Source: Chloroflexota bacterium (GTDB lineage: Bacteria > Chloroflexota > Anaerolineae > Aggregatilineales > Phototrophicaceae). From it: 64,000 nucleotides of DNA. The stretch lies in the NCBI GenBank assembly GCA_016223085.1, contig JACRPS010000004.1:248001-312000 (forward strand). Direction: 5' to 3'. The stretch's first letter is position 1. Each line of letters opens with the position of its first letter. The notes under the pieces were generated by a model. It had not been told where the DNA came from. It searched no databases and worked only from the letters and a program-made list of their open reading frames with translations. A program made the position numbers and the translations under genes. Below are positions 26,436 to 35,928 of the stretch, piece by piece.

Positions 26436-29400
26436 CTAGGCGTCCCGCGCCCAAATGGCGATAATTTCCGTCCCCTGGCCGATTTCCGTCTTCAGTTCCA
26501 GCACCGCGCCAATGCTCCGGGCGCGTTCCTGCATGATGCTGAGGCCCATCGAACGCGACTGGACGTGCTGCGGATCAAAACCGCGCCCGTTGTCGCGCAC
26601 GCGCAGCACGGTGCGTCCGGCCTCGCTGGTCAGCGCAATATCCACCTGCGTGGCGCGCGCGTGTTTGACAATGTTGTTCAGCGCCTCCTGGGCAATCCGG
26701 TACAGCGTCATATGCACATCCGGCGGGAAATTGGTCTGCCCATTGACGTGAACATCTATTCTGAGATTCGTGCGCGCGCTGGTCGCCAGGGCCAACTGGC
26801 GCAGCAGTTCGTGCATGTTGGTTTTGATGAGATTGGTCGGGCTAAGTTCCATCAGCAGGTTACGCAGTTCGGCGTGAGCGCCCCGGTTCAGGCGGGTGAG
26901 CTGTTCCAATTGCGGCTCGACCTTATCGGGATTCCGTTTCCACAGGCGCGGCAGCGACTCTGACAGCAGACTGGACGAGAACAGCATCTGGCTAACGGCG
27001 TCGTGCAGATCATAGGCCAGCCGCTGACGTTCCTCCATCGCCGCCAGCGTTTGCGCTTCCTCGTACAACTGCGCGTTCTGGATGGCAATCGCCGCCTGAG
27101 CAGCGAACGCCTGGAGATGATCAGCATGCACTGGCGTGAAAAAGTCAACGGTCGTACTGGTGAGGTTCAAAAAGCCGATGATTTCCGATTGCAGGATAAT
27201 CGGAACCCCTACATACGAGCGCATCCAGTCCTGATTGTCCACCAGCACCCAGGCCGGGAACTGGCGCACGTCCGGTATCAACATCGGCTCGGCAGTTGCC
27301 ATCATCTGGTTCAGCGTTGCCGTATCATTCACCGGAAAAACGAGGTTGGTGGTATCCACGCCCCACCGCTCGTACCCCTGACTGCGTACAATCCGGGCTT
27401 CGCCAGCCTCGATAAACATGATGTCCGCCGTGTCGTGCGGCACCACCCGGCCAACATTTGCCAGAATCCGGTCCAGCACCTCAGACAAATGCAGCGTGCC
27501 GGTCAGGGTCAGCGCCGTGTCCCGCAGGGCATCGCTCAGGGCGCGCTGTTCCTGCTCCGCCAGTTCCCGCCGCCGCCGTTCGGTAATATCGCGGAAGACG
27601 AGGATTGAGCCAATTATCCGCCGGTTTTCGTCCAGAATCGGCGCGCCGCTATCGTCAATCGGATACTGTGTCCCGTTCCGCGCCGTCAAAATCGTGTGGT
27701 TGTTTAAGCCGATGATCCGGCCTTCTGCCAGAGCCAGCAGCGCCGGGTTTTGTACCGGCTCACCCGTTGCCTCGCTACAAATCTGGAACACGTCGGACAG
27801 GTGCCTGCCAATCGCTTCTGCTTCCGTCCAGCCAGTCAGTCCCTGCGCGATGGCATTCATAAACGTGACACAGCCGTTCTCATCAGTGGCGACCACTCCA
27901 TCGCCAATGCTGCCCAGCGTGACCAGCAGCCGTTCGCGGTGTTCGTAGACCTGTCGGTATAGCCGGGCATTATCCAGCGCCACTGCCACCCGCCGCGCCA
28001 GTTCATCCAACAGATTCGCGTATGGTGTCGGTTCAGAATTGCGCAGAACCCGCCCACACGAGATTGTCCCGACAGCCCGTCCCTGAATTTTGACCGGCAC
28101 GCACTCGATAACCTGTTCATCCGTCTGAAACTGGCGGCGGTGGCGCGAGTCAATCACCTGTTCGGCCAACCCGGTTGGTATGCGATCAAGTGTGGGAGCA
28201 GCCGCAACCAGACGCAGGATGTGGTCATCGTCCAGCAGATGGATGGCACAGCCATCAGCAATATCCGGTACGACCAGTTCTGCCACCCGCTGTAACGTTT
28301 TACGGCTGTCGAGGTCTGACGCCAGAATCCGGCTGGCCTCCGACAGAAAGACCAGTTCGGCGGTGCGCTCATGGACGGTGATTTCCAGGCTATCACGCGC
28401 CGCCTGCAACTCGGCTTCAATCTTTTTGCGCTCGCTGATCTCAGCAGCCAGATTGAGATTGGATTGCTGCAAATCCCGCTGCCGCTGTTCCAGCGACTCC
28501 GCCATATGGTTGAAAGCCCTTGCCAGCGTCAGCAGTTCGTTGGTGTGTTCAACCTGACGTGTATCCACCCGCGCCGTCAGATCACCGGCGGCCAGCCGGT
28601 CCGTACTGGCAACTAACTGGCGCGTTGGCTGGACGACGAGTCGCCGCGCGCCCACAAAAGCAACCGCCAGCGATACAATGCCCACCAGTCCCAGCGCCAC
28701 CAGATATTGCAGGAACAGTTCATTCGCATCGGCAAAAGCGTTGGCATAGCTCATGCCCACAATCACGTAAGCGCTGCCGTTGGTTTTATCCAGCGGCGTA
28801 AAACCAAACAGGCGGTAGGACCCGTCCAGCCCGGTGCCTTCTACCGTCCCGGACTGTTCCGCCAGCACCGTCTGAACCACCTGCGGATTCCAGTGCGGCT
28901 TGCCGATCAAATCGTCACGACTTGGATAGCGGTAAAGCACAATCCCTTTTCGGTCTATCGCCGTAATCGTTGCATCAGGCGGCAGCGCCGCGCTGGTGAT
29001 TAAATCGCCCACCTTGCGTAAATCCAGACTTAAACCAAGCTGGTATTTCACCCGGTTGTTCTCGTCAAACACCGGATAAGACAGGGTGACAACCGGCCTT
29101 TTGGAAACAATGCCGATTTCAAAATCTCCCACGCTAAAACCCATTCGTTCCATCGCGCGCCGGAACCACAGCCGGTCAACGACGTTCACCGGGGGCGTAA
29201 CCGGGATACCAGTGCATACGGTATCGCCGTTGGTATCCACCATAAAGACATTGGTATAGGTGGTAAACTGCTCTCGCAGGCTGACAAAGAGCGCGTCGCA
29301 GGCCGCCGCGTCACCGCTCTTGACGGCAGGGATTTGCGCCAGCGCCACCAGCAACTGCTGCGCGCTGGTGATAAACTGTTCCTGATTGCTGGCGGAAAGC

Positions 29401-29573
29401 TGGGCTAACCGCAAAGCATCCTGCCGCGCCTTACGAAGCGCAAACGCACTCTGCTGCGAAACGGTGTACCAAGTCAGAAGCAGCACCGGCACCAGGATAA
29501 ATACAATCAACAGCAGCAGGCGCGCCTGCAAGCTGGACAGCACTGAGCGAAAGCCCAGCTTTGGATGTCGCAT
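26436..29573 (-). CDS. membrane sensor histidine kinase with Cache, HAMP, GAF and PAS domains
   Basis: About 1045 residues. Two transmembrane segments (LLLLIVFILVPVLLLTWYTV and YLVALGLVGIVSLAVAF) bracket an extracytoplasmic Cache-like sensor. They are followed by HAMP (RLVVQPTRQLVASTDRLAAGDL), a coiled coil, GAF, PAS (LLVTLGSIGDGVVATDENG), a second GAF, and the HisKA_3 phosphoacceptor box RLAYDLHDAVSQMLF. The ATPase domain ends DNGRGFDPQHVQ...GLSIMQERA. This is the kinase type paired with NarL regulators. ATG 29573 is 15 bases inside the first possible start (GTG 29588), after AGAGGTGA. The response regulator stop is at 29591, so the two are co-transcribed. Confidence 0.9.
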   Translation of the reverse strand: MRHPKLGFRSVLSSLQARLLLLIVFILVPVLLLTWYTVSQQSAFALRKARQDALRLAQLSASNQEQFITSAQQLLVALAQIPAVKSGDAAACDALFVSLREQFTTYTNVFMVDTNGDTVCTGIPVTPPVNVVDRLWFRRAMERMGFSVGDFEIGIVSKRPVVTLSYPVFDENNRVKYQLGLSLDLRKVGDLITSAALPPDATITAIDRKGIVLYRYPSRDDLIGKPHWNPQVVQTVLAEQSGTVEGTGLDGSYRLFGFTPLDKTNGSAYVIVGMSYANAFADANELFLQYLVALGLVGIVSLAVAFVGARRLVVQPTRQLVASTDRLAAGDLTARVDTRQVEHTNELLTLARAFNHMAESLEQRQRDLQQSNLNLAAEISERKKIEAELQAARDSLEITVHERTAELVFLSEASRILASDLDSRKTLQRVAELVVPDIADGCAIHLLDDDHILRLVAAAPTLDRIPTGLAEQVIDSRHRRQFQTDEQVIECVPVKIQGRAVGTISCGRVLRNSEPTPYANLLDELARRVAVALDNARLYRQVYEHRERLLVTLGSIGDGVVATDENGCVTFMNAIAQGLTGWTEAEAIGRHLSDVFQICSEATGEPVQNPALLALAEGRIIGLNNHTILTARNGTQYPIDDSGAPILDENRRIIGSILVFRDITERRRRELAEQEQRALSDALRDTALTLTGTLHLSEVLDRILANVGRVVPHDTADIMFIEAGEARIVRSQGYERWGVDTTNLVFPVNDTATLNQMMATAEPMLIPDVRQFPAWVLVDNQDWMRSYVGVPIILQSEIIGFLNLTSTTVDFFTPVHADHLQAFAAQAAIAIQNAQLYEEAQTLAAMEERQRLAYDLHDAVSQMLFSSSLLSESLPRLWKRNPDKVEPQLEQLTRLNRGAHAELRNLLMELSPTNLIKTNMHELLRQLALATSARTNLRIDVHVNGQTNFPPDVHMTLYRIAQEALNNIVKHARATQVDIALTSEAGRTVLRVRDNGRGFDPQHVQSRSMGLSIMQERARSIGAVLELKTEIGQGTEIIAIWARDA

Positions 29574-29590
29574 CACGGCAATTGTCACCT

Positions 29591-30229
29591 CTACTCAACG
29601 AGGTGATGCTGGAGCGCCAGTGCAACGGCCTCACTGCGACTGTCCACACTGAGTTTGGAAAAGATATTACTTACATGATTCTTGACGGTTGACCGGCTGA
29701 TGTACAGGCGCTCGCCGATTTCACGGTTGTTATAGCCACGCACGATCAGGCCCAGCACTTCGCGTTCGCGTTCGCTCAGGTCAAACTGTGGCGACGGGCG
29801 TGACACGGATTCAATCAGCGCCTGCGTGGCCTCTGGCGACAGCGTTGTCTGCCCGGCGTGCGCCTTGCGGATTCCATCCGCCAGTTCGTCAATCGAGACA
29901 TTTTTTAACAGGTAGCTGATCGCGCCCGCTTTTAACACTGCTGGTACCAGTTCGTCATTTTCAAAGCTGGTCAGCGCCACGACCTGCGTCTGGGGATGAT
30001 TGCGCCGGATAACGCGGGTTGCTTCGATGCCATCCACTTCCGGCATCACCAGGTCCATCACCACCACATCCGGCTGAAGTTCGTCACACAAGCGGATGGC
30101 TTCAGCGCCGTTCGACGCTTCGCCTACAAGCTGTAAATCCTCACAGGTTTCCAGAAAAACCGATAAGCCATTACGCACAATCTCGTGATCGTCAACGATA
30201 ATAATACGGATACGGCTTGATGCAGTCAC
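29591..30229 (-). CDS. NarL/FixJ-family response regulator
   Basis: 212 residues. The receiver domain starts IRIIIVDDHEIVRNGL, with the phosphoacceptor Asp in VVVMDLVMPEVDG, Thr/Ser in VVALTSFEND and Lys in YLLKNVS. The C terminus is a LuxR-type helix-turn-helix (LSEREREVLGLIVRGYNNREIGERLYISRSTVKNHVSNIFSKL). GTG 30229 has GGAG nine bases upstream. The kinase gene follows directly. The pair senses an external or membrane signal through the Cache domain and regulates transcription; the target genes are not evident. Confidence 0.93.
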   Translation of the reverse strand: MTASSRIRIIIVDDHEIVRNGLSVFLETCEDLQLVGEASNGAEAIRLCDELQPDVVVMDLVMPEVDGIEATRVIRRNHPQTQVVALTSFENDELVPAVLKAGAISYLLKNVSIDELADGIRKAHAGQTTLSPEATQALIESVSRPSPQFDLSEREREVLGLIVRGYNNREIGERLYISRSTVKNHVSNIFSKLSVDSRSEAVALALQHHLVE

Positions 30230-30464
30230 AATCCGTTACTCCATTTGAACGACATACTTCCGTCACGCCTTCCATTATAGCGGAAAACTGACCAGGTGTT
30301 ATAGTCATTGGAATAAACTGGTTCGGGAGATTGTGGCACATCCGTTAATGGGCAGCAGCGATAACCTGACCGGCAGAGTGGAGTCGGGCGGAAGTGCTGA
30401 CAAAATACTGAAACCGGGGCTTCCGGCAGCGCGTCCCACTCACCGGAAACCCCACCTGTAACCT

Positions 30465-31964
30465 TCAACCGGTGGGCTGACCGGCGTGCAACTGAGTGTG
30501 CAGAAATTCGCTGACAACCCGTTCGCCACGAGGGGTCAGCCGCACCTGTTCATCCTCCAGTATGACCAGATTCAGCGTCCGCAGCCGGGCAATCGCCAGC
30601 CGGGTGTGGGTCGGAGTCCAGCCGAGGTGTTCGTGCAGCCGGTCAGCGGCAAGTTCCTCTGGCGCTTCAGGCCGGCCCTGATGGTGGTAGATGTGCCCCA
30701 GTATCATCTGATCGGCAAACTGCTGCCGTTGCATCCGGCGGCGTAGGGCGGCGGCTACCAGACCGTAGCGGGGCGACAGCACCCACGCGGCCAGGAAAAA
30801 CAGGAACGCCATGATAACCATCGAGGCAGAAATGGACGAGTTCCACTGGGTATAACCGTCCAGCCCAACCGTACGGTCGAGAAAAACCAGTACGTCGCTG
30901 ATGGGCAGGATGCCGAGGAGCTGCCCGCGCGCCAGTTCGTAGCCGGTCATGGCAGACAGTGCGCCAAAGACCGGGCTAATCAGCAGCATGATGGCCAGCC
31001 GGTCAGTCAGCAGATAGGCAGTAGCCGCCGGGATGATGAAGAAGGCCACCACCAGCACCGAGCCAACCGCGTCGAAGGCGCTGACGGCGGTGACGCTGAC
31101 CAGCGTCATCAGCATATAATTGAGCGCAACGGGGCGGAAACCGAGCGCTGTCGCCAGCGCCGAGTCAAACGAGGTGAGCTTTAACTCCTTATAGAACAGC
31201 GCGATGAAACCAACGTTCAGCAGTGTCACCAGCCCCATCAGCGTGAGCGACCGGGGCCAGAACACCAGCGCGGGTGGTTCAGGAATCAGGCGCTCGCGCC
31301 ACGCTTCGGCGGCACTGTACGTGCCGCAGTTGGCACAGACCTCTTCAAACACCGCTTTCGGGTCGCGCGGGGTGATGCCGCCGGACGAACAGTTGATGCA
31401 CCGCCGCCCCATTTCGGCGCGGGGATGGTCGGGCGTAATCACTACATCGTCACAGTTGTCAAAGCAGTGGCTGTTGGTGTTGGCCCAGGCGACGCCAATC
31501 TCCCCCACCAGCACCGCGTCCGTGTCCAGATGAACGTCATCGGCATACCTTGAGATGATAATGATGGCGATGGCAAACAGCAGCGGAAACACCAGACCCA
31601 GCGCCGCATCCTGTTTGACCAGTCCCGACCGCTGCACCAGTTCAGTGAGGATAACGGTCAGGACGCCAGCAGCGGCAGCGCCGATGACCAGCAGCGGCGA
31701 ACTAAGATCGGCTTCCGTACCCAGCAGCCCCACCATCACGAAGAAAGCGACCACAATCCCCAGTAGCACGGTGTGGCTGATCGCATCACTGGTCAGCGAC
31801 ATTTTCCGCAGCAGCAGGAATACTCCCAGGCAGGCAGTTGAGATGGACACCAGCGCGCCGATCAGGATGGCAACCGCGCGCGGGTCGCTGAGGGCAGCGT
31901 TGAGCTGCTCAATCGGGATGAACTTCACCAGAATAGTGATGATAATCTGTTCCAGCGCGTACAT
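30465..31964 (-). CDS. metal ABC transporter permease with Cys-rich insert, fused to DtxR-like domain
   Basis: About 499 residues from ATG 31964, after AGGAG and overlapping the upstream gene region by one base of spacing. Residues ~1-170 and ~250-390 form the ABC-3 permease of the ZnuB/MntB type (ALVSISTACLGVFLLLRKMSLTSDAISH). Between them sits an insert of about 70 residues with Cys pairs (HCFDNC, CINC, CANC), not normal for the family. The last ~85 residues are a winged-helix DtxR/MntR-like segment (MILGHIYHHQGRPEAPEELAADRLHEHLGWT, then VRLTPRGERVV). Permease-DtxR fusions are known in several phyla. The domain could sense the transported metal or control the operon. Confidence 0.88.
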   Translation of the reverse strand: MYALEQIIITILVKFIPIEQLNAALSDPRAVAILIGALVSISTACLGVFLLLRKMSLTSDAISHTVLLGIVVAFFVMVGLLGTEADLSSPLLVIGAAAAGVLTVILTELVQRSGLVKQDAALGLVFPLLFAIAIIIISRYADDVHLDTDAVLVGEIGVAWANTNSHCFDNCDDVVITPDHPRAEMGRRCINCSSGGITPRDPKAVFEEVCANCGTYSAAEAWRERLIPEPPALVFWPRSLTLMGLVTLLNVGFIALFYKELKLTSFDSALATALGFRPVALNYMLMTLVSVTAVSAFDAVGSVLVVAFFIIPAATAYLLTDRLAIMLLISPVFGALSAMTGYELARGQLLGILPISDVLVFLDRTVGLDGYTQWNSSISASMVIMAFLFFLAAWVLSPRYGLVAAALRRRMQRQQFADQMILGHIYHHQGRPEAPEELAADRLHEHLGWTPTHTRLAIARLRTLNLVILEDEQVRLTPRGERVVSEFLHTQLHAGQPTG

Positions 31965-31965
31965 G

Positions 31966-32955
31966 TTACGGTTTCTCCTGAAGCCCCGCCAGCGCGGCGA
32001 ACCGCTGCCGGTCACGCTGCTGCTGCCGCAGCGTCCAGATCACGCCGCGACCGGGCGCGATCGCCAGCGATACAGCCACCAGCACCGACGCCACCACAAT
32101 AATCAGCGGGCCGGTTGGCAATCCCTGATCGAGCGCGCTCAGAATCGCGCCAGAAGCGCCAGAAACCGCGCCCAGCAGTGCAGACAGCACGACCATCTGG
32201 CCGAGATGGTGCGTCCACTGGCGGGCGGCGACCGCCGGCGCAATCAGTAGCCCGACCATCAGGATGACGCCCGCCAGTTGCAAGCCCAGTACGATGGCAA
32301 CGACGATCAGCGTGGACAGCAGCATATCCAGCGTCCGCACCGGGTAGCCGTTGGCGCGTGCGAATTCGGCATTGAAGGTGATGAGCTTAAACTCCTTCCA
32401 GAACAGCGCCAGGCAGATGAAGACGACAACGCCAACGACACTGATCAGAATCACATCCTGCTGGACGATGGCGGCAGCCTGGCCGAAGATGAACGTATCC
32501 AGCCCGGCCTGGCTGGCGTCCGGCCTTTGCTGAATGTAGGCCAGCAGCGCGATACCGACGGCAAAAAACGCCGCCAGCGCCATGCCCATCGCCGTATCCG
32601 GCTTGATACGGGTCGTACGTGTCACCACCGTTACAAAATGCGCTGCCAGCCAACTGGCGATTCCCGCGCCCAGCAGCAGCCAGCCCAGGTCACGCCCGGC
32701 GATCAGGAACGCGACAGCCACGCCCGGCAGCGCCGCGTGCGAGAGTGTGTCGCCCATCAGGCTCTGCTGCCGCAGCACCGCAAACGCGCCTAACGCGCCG
32801 CTGACCGTACCGAGCATCGCCCCGCCGACGGCAACGGTCGCCAGCGTGTAGGTGTACCGGATGTTAAACAACCAGGCACTGACAGGCACAGCCAGTACAA
32901 ATAGAATGGCAAGAGCGCCGATCCCCAGCCAGCCGCGTTTCTCCTGCTGTGTCAT
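31966..32955 (-). CDS. metal ABC transporter permease (ZnuB/MntB family)
   Basis: 329 residues with about eight to nine transmembrane helices. Typical ABC-3 motifs are FAVLRQQSLMGDTLSHAALPGVAVAFLI (the region that contacts the ATPase) and GLQLAGVILMVGLLIAPAVAARQW. It is the first of two different permeases in this operon, so the transporter is probably a heterodimer of 31966-32955 and the DtxR-fused permease. It follows the ATPase gene by three bases. The substrate is Mn, Zn or Fe by family, not resolvable here. Confidence 0.9.
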   Translation of the reverse strand: MTQQEKRGWLGIGALAILFVLAVPVSAWLFNIRYTYTLATVAVGGAMLGTVSGALGAFAVLRQQSLMGDTLSHAALPGVAVAFLIAGRDLGWLLLGAGIASWLAAHFVTVVTRTTRIKPDTAMGMALAAFFAVGIALLAYIQQRPDASQAGLDTFIFGQAAAIVQQDVILISVVGVVVFICLALFWKEFKLITFNAEFARANGYPVRTLDMLLSTLIVVAIVLGLQLAGVILMVGLLIAPAVAARQWTHHLGQMVVLSALLGAVSGASGAILSALDQGLPTGPLIIVVASVLVAVSLAIAPGRGVIWTLRQQQRDRQRFAALAGLQEKP

Positions 32956-32958
32956 GGC

Positions 32959-33729
32959 CTAAACCTCCATCCGGTCGCGGCTGCTGGCCAGCGTTGAGAT
33001 GCGCCCACCATAGGTCTTCATGAGGTTGTCCTCGGTGTAAACGACCTCGGTCGGACCGCTGGCGATCAGTTGCACGTTCAGCAGCGCCACCCAGTCGAAG
33101 TATTCTGGCACGGTTTGCAGATCGTGATGGACGACGATCACTGTCTTCCCCCGCGCGCGCAGTTCGTGCAGCAGGGTGACAATGGCGCGTTCGGTCACGG
33201 CGTCTACGGCGGCAAAGGGTTCATCCATGAAATAAAGCTGCGCATCCTGCACCAGCGCGCGCGCCAGGAAGGTGCGCTGCTGCTGCCCACCGGAAAGCTG
33301 GCTGATCTGCCGATGCGCCAGATCGGACAGGCTAACCTGTTCCAGCGCGGCCATCGCCAGCTCGCGTTCCCGTTTGCCCGGTCGCCTGAACCAACCCAGC
33401 TTGCCATACAACCCCATCATCACCACATCCAGCACCGATGTTGGGAAGTCCCAGTCCACACTGCTGCGCTGTGGCACGTAGCCCACCAGGTGGCGCGCTC
33501 TGGCATACGGCTGGCCGTAGAACCGGATGTCCCCGGTCGCACGGGGGATCAGGTCCAGTGCGGCTTTAATCAGCGTGCTTTTCCCCGCGCCATTTGGACC
33601 GACAACGGCCATCAGTACGCCCTCTGGCACCTGCAAATCCACATCCCACAGTGCCGGGCTACTGTTGTAGGCGACCGTCAGATCGTGGATGTCGAGCGCA
33701 AAATCATCATGGTTGGTATGGTTCACCAT
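32959..33729 (-). CDS. metal ABC transporter ATP-binding protein (ZnuC/MntA-like)
   Basis: About 256 residues from ATG 33729, directly after AGGAGGTATCC, an ideal ribosome site. Walker [10 protein letters not shown], signature [17 protein letters not shown], Walker [13 protein letters not shown] and switch His in VIVVHHDL. The Q-loop reads [13 protein letters not shown], with the typical PQR-S-DW form of Mn/Zn transporters. It drives uptake through the two permeases downstream. A gap of about 118 bases separates it from the substrate-binding gene upstream. Confidence 0.93.
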   Translation of the reverse strand: MVNHTNHDDFALDIHDLTVAYNSSPALWDVDLQVPEGVLMAVVGPNGAGKSTLIKAALDLIPRATGDIRFYGQPYARARHLVGYVPQRSSVDWDFPTSVLDVVMMGLYGKLGWFRRPGKRERELAMAALEQVSLSDLAHRQISQLSGGQQQRTFLARALVQDAQLYFMDEPFAAVDAVTERAIVTLLHELRARGKTVIVVHHDLQTVPEYFDWVALLNVQLIASGPTEVVYTEDNLMKTYGGRISTLASSRDRMEV

Positions 33730-33847
33730 TGGATACCTCCTCAATGTGATGAAACCGCATCGAGCAGTTCCGCTGGCGGGACAGGTTCAAGCCCTTCAGG
33801 CCAGGGCGGAATGGGATAGCCATACGATTGTAAGATCGTGATGATGT

Positions 33848-34708
33848 TTAGTACAACTGGCGCACCCCCAGCCCAACCTGTCCGCCGCCCGCATTCACCG
33901 CTTCCCGCACTGCTTCGATGGCGTCCGGCGGCACGCTGCTTTCAACAAACATCACTGGAATCCCGTTGTCCATGACAAACCTCGCGATGTTCTGAATATC
34001 AGCCACGCCGGCTTCGTCTTCCGTGCTGATCCCCTGCAAGCCACGCACGTTCCAGCCAAAGGCCGCGCCGAAGTACTGGAACGCGTCGTGGGACGTGACC
34101 AGCGTGCGCTGCTGTTCCGGCACCTGGGACATCGCTTCTAGCGCCCAGGTGTAGAGGGTGTCCAGATCGGCAATATAGGCGTCGGCATTAGCGGCGTAAA
34201 CGTCGGCATGTGCCGGGTCCACTTCGCTTAAAACTTCCACCAGCCCTTCCGCCGCAAGCTGCCAGTTACGAGGGTCAAACCAGAAGTGCGGGTCATCCAC
34301 ATTGGTTAGTTCTTCGGATAAGGTGAAACCGCCAATGACAAACCCTGCTGCTTTAACTGGGTCGGACAGCGCGTATACTCGCACATTGCGCTCGCCGAGG
34401 GCTTCAAACACGGTGTCAAACTGGCCTTCCAGATGCAACCCACTGTAGATCACCAGGTCAGCCTGACTCATGGCGGCGATATTCGCTTCAGTCGGCTGGT
34501 ACAGGTGGGGGTCAACACCGGCGCCCATGAGCGGTGTAATTTGCACCCACTCGTCTGCCCCTTCCCCGGCCAGGATACGGGTCAGGTCGGTGGCCTGAGT
34601 AGTGGTCGTAACCACTTTCAATGCATGATCATTGTTGGCATGTACTCCGCCAACGAGAACGAGCAGCATCAGCAGGAGGCTGAAGAGTATTCGAGTGAAG
34701 GCAATCAT
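33848..34708 (-). CDS. metal ABC transporter substrate-binding protein, truncated at the C terminus
   Basis: About 286 residues from ATG 34708, after GGGAGAG. It has a signal peptide (FTRILFSLLLMLLVLVGGVHA), and metal-ligand motifs in DPHLYQP, DPHFWFDP and TSHDAFQYFG, with an acidic ligand near FVESSVPPDA. The family then normally continues past 'LYSDALG', whose Asp is the fourth ligand, to an end near 'NVDTIV'. Here the frame stops right after VRQLY. Another frame just downstream reads NIITILQSYGYP, like the missing tail, so an out-of-frame deletion or a sequence error is likely. It is the first gene of the metal-transport operon. Confidence 0.82.
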   Translation of the reverse strand: MIAFTRILFSLLLMLLVLVGGVHANNDHALKVVTTTTQATDLTRILAGEGADEWVQITPLMGAGVDPHLYQPTEANIAAMSQADLVIYSGLHLEGQFDTVFEALGERNVRVYALSDPVKAAGFVIGGFTLSEELTNVDDPHFWFDPRNWQLAAEGLVEVLSEVDPAHADVYAANADAYIADLDTLYTWALEAMSQVPEQQRTLVTSHDAFQYFGAAFGWNVRGLQGISTEDEAGVADIQNIARFVMDNGIPVMFVESSVPPDAIEAVREAVNAGGGQVGLGVRQLY

Positions 34709-34747
34709 GTAGAGACTCTCCCTTAGTAAACATCTACGGCAACTATG

Positions 34748-34778
34748 TTTAGCCAACCCTTTTTAGGCTAAGCTAACA
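34748..34778. promoter_or_regulatory. possible DtxR/MntR-type operator
   Basis: The region between the binding-protein gene and its divergent neighbour holds TTTAGCC and, from 34762, TTTAGGCTAAGCTAAC. Read on the minus strand the second part is TTAGCTTAGCCTAAA, close to the TTAGG-TTAG-CCTAA pattern of DtxR/IdeR-type boxes. It lies 40-70 bases upstream of ATG 34708. A metal-dependent repressor, possibly the DtxR-like domain fused to the operon's permease, could act here. No footprint can be inferred from sequence. Confidence 0.4.
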
Positions 34779-34894
34779 TCAAGCTGTTGTCAAGTGGTTT
34801 GTTGAAGCTGATGTTCTCATTCGAATTACATTTTTCTAATAATCGCCTTCGTAAAGTAGAGACATAAAAGCAACCCGGTGGGAACGGAGCAGCT

Positions 34895-35401
34895 ATGACT
34901 GAACGTGTTGGAGACCTGGAAATTGGACAGGACCTGGAATTCCAGCGGCGTGCCTGGGCCGTTCAGCGGGTGGCGTGGATAGGGATGCTGCTGTTTATTA
35001 TCGCTGCCCTGTTAGGACTGCTAGGCGATTCCGGCCCTCTGAGCAACGCAACTGCTGGCAGCGAAGCGGACGGGCTGCAAATCCAGTACCACCGGTTTAT
35101 GCGGCAGGGCAAACCCATGTCACTGACAGTTCAGGCCGAGGTGCCAGCGGGACAAAACACTCTGCGCCTGCGGGTTAATCGCGCTTACCTCGACCGCTTT
35201 CAGCTTGACCAGATTACCCCCGACCCGGAATCGGTTGCTGCGCGTGACGGACAGCTTGTCTACGAGTTTGCGCTGGAAAATCCTGCCGGTCAGGTGACAA
35301 TCAAGTTCAACATGCGCCCAGAGCAAGGTGGGTTCGTAACCGGAGAAATCGGCCTCGATGGTAGTGAAACGCTTTCCATCAACCAGTTTATCTATCCATG
35401 A
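34895..35401 (+). CDS. small single-pass membrane protein next to YetF
   Basis: 168 residues with one transmembrane helix ([19 protein letters not shown]) after a short cytoplasmic N terminus, then a beta-rich exposed domain ([21 protein letters not shown], then [13 protein letters not shown]). I do not recognise a named family. The start has GGAG six bases upstream. It precedes the DUF421 gene by 22 bases on the same strand and is probably co-transcribed with it. Confidence 0.75.
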   Translation: MTERVGDLEIGQDLEFQRRAWAVQRVAWIGMLLFIIAALLGLLGDSGPLSNATAGSEADGLQIQYHRFMRQGKPMSLTVQAEVPAGQNTLRLRVNRAYLDRFQLDQITPDPESVAARDGQLVYEFALENPAGQVTIKFNMRPEQGGFVTGEIGLDGSETLSINQFIYP

Positions 35402-35423
35402 TTATCGGACAAGGACTAAATCC

Positions 35424-35882
35424 ATGGAATCGGTGCTGCGCGGTATCGCTATTTACGTCATCATCATGATTATCTTTCGCTTCAGCGGCAAACGCTCGCT
35501 GGCGCAGATTACAACGTTTGATTTTGTGCTGCTGTTGATTATCAGCGAGACGACACAGCAGGCTCTGGTTGGCGAAGATTTTTCAATCACGAGCGCAACG
35601 ACGTTGATCGTCACATTAATGGGGCTGGACATAGGTCTCTCGCTGTTAAAACAGCGCTCGAAACGGATTGAAAAGCTGGTGGACAGCGTGCCACTCATCA
35701 TCGTGGAAAACGGCAAACCGTTAAAAGATCGCATGGAGAAGGCCCGGGTTGATGAGGAAGACGTGCTGACCGCCGCGCGGGAACTGCGCGGACTGGAGCG
35801 CATGGAACAGGTGAAATACGCGGTGCTGGAACGCAGCGGTGGGATTTCGATTGTGCCCTTCGAGCATGAAGTCGGCCATTGA
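35424..35882 (+). CDS. YetF/DUF421-family membrane protein
   Basis: 152 residues from ATG 35424, after AAGGA. Two or three N-terminal transmembrane helices ([38 protein letters not shown], split here only by the polar GKR) lead into the soluble DUF421 domain ([33 protein letters not shown] and the closing [15 protein letters not shown]). YetF proteins are widespread, with poorly known function; some respond to spore or envelope conditions. It is the last host gene before tRNA-Asp and the integrated element. Confidence 0.85.
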   Translation: MESVLRGIAIYVIIMIIFRFSGKRSLAQITTFDFVLLLIISETTQQALVGEDFSITSATTLIVTLMGLDIGLSLLKQRSKRIEKLVDSVPLIIVENGKPLKDRMEKARVDEEDVLTAARELRGLERMEQVKYAVLERSGGISIVPFEHEVGH

Positions 35883-35907
35883 CAGGGTAAGCAAGGGCTG
35901 ATATACT
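35879..35907 (+). promoter_or_regulatory. sigma70-type promoter of tRNA-Asp
   Basis: TTGACA at 35879-35884 and TATACT at 35902-35907 are 17 bases apart, matching the consensus -35 and -10 boxes at the ideal spacing. Transcription would start near 35914, about 15 bases before the tRNA. The -35 box overlaps the stop codon of the YetF-like gene, so the promoter belongs to the tRNA. Confidence 0.8.
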
Positions 35908-35928
35908 CGTCACCATTCATCCAAACTA

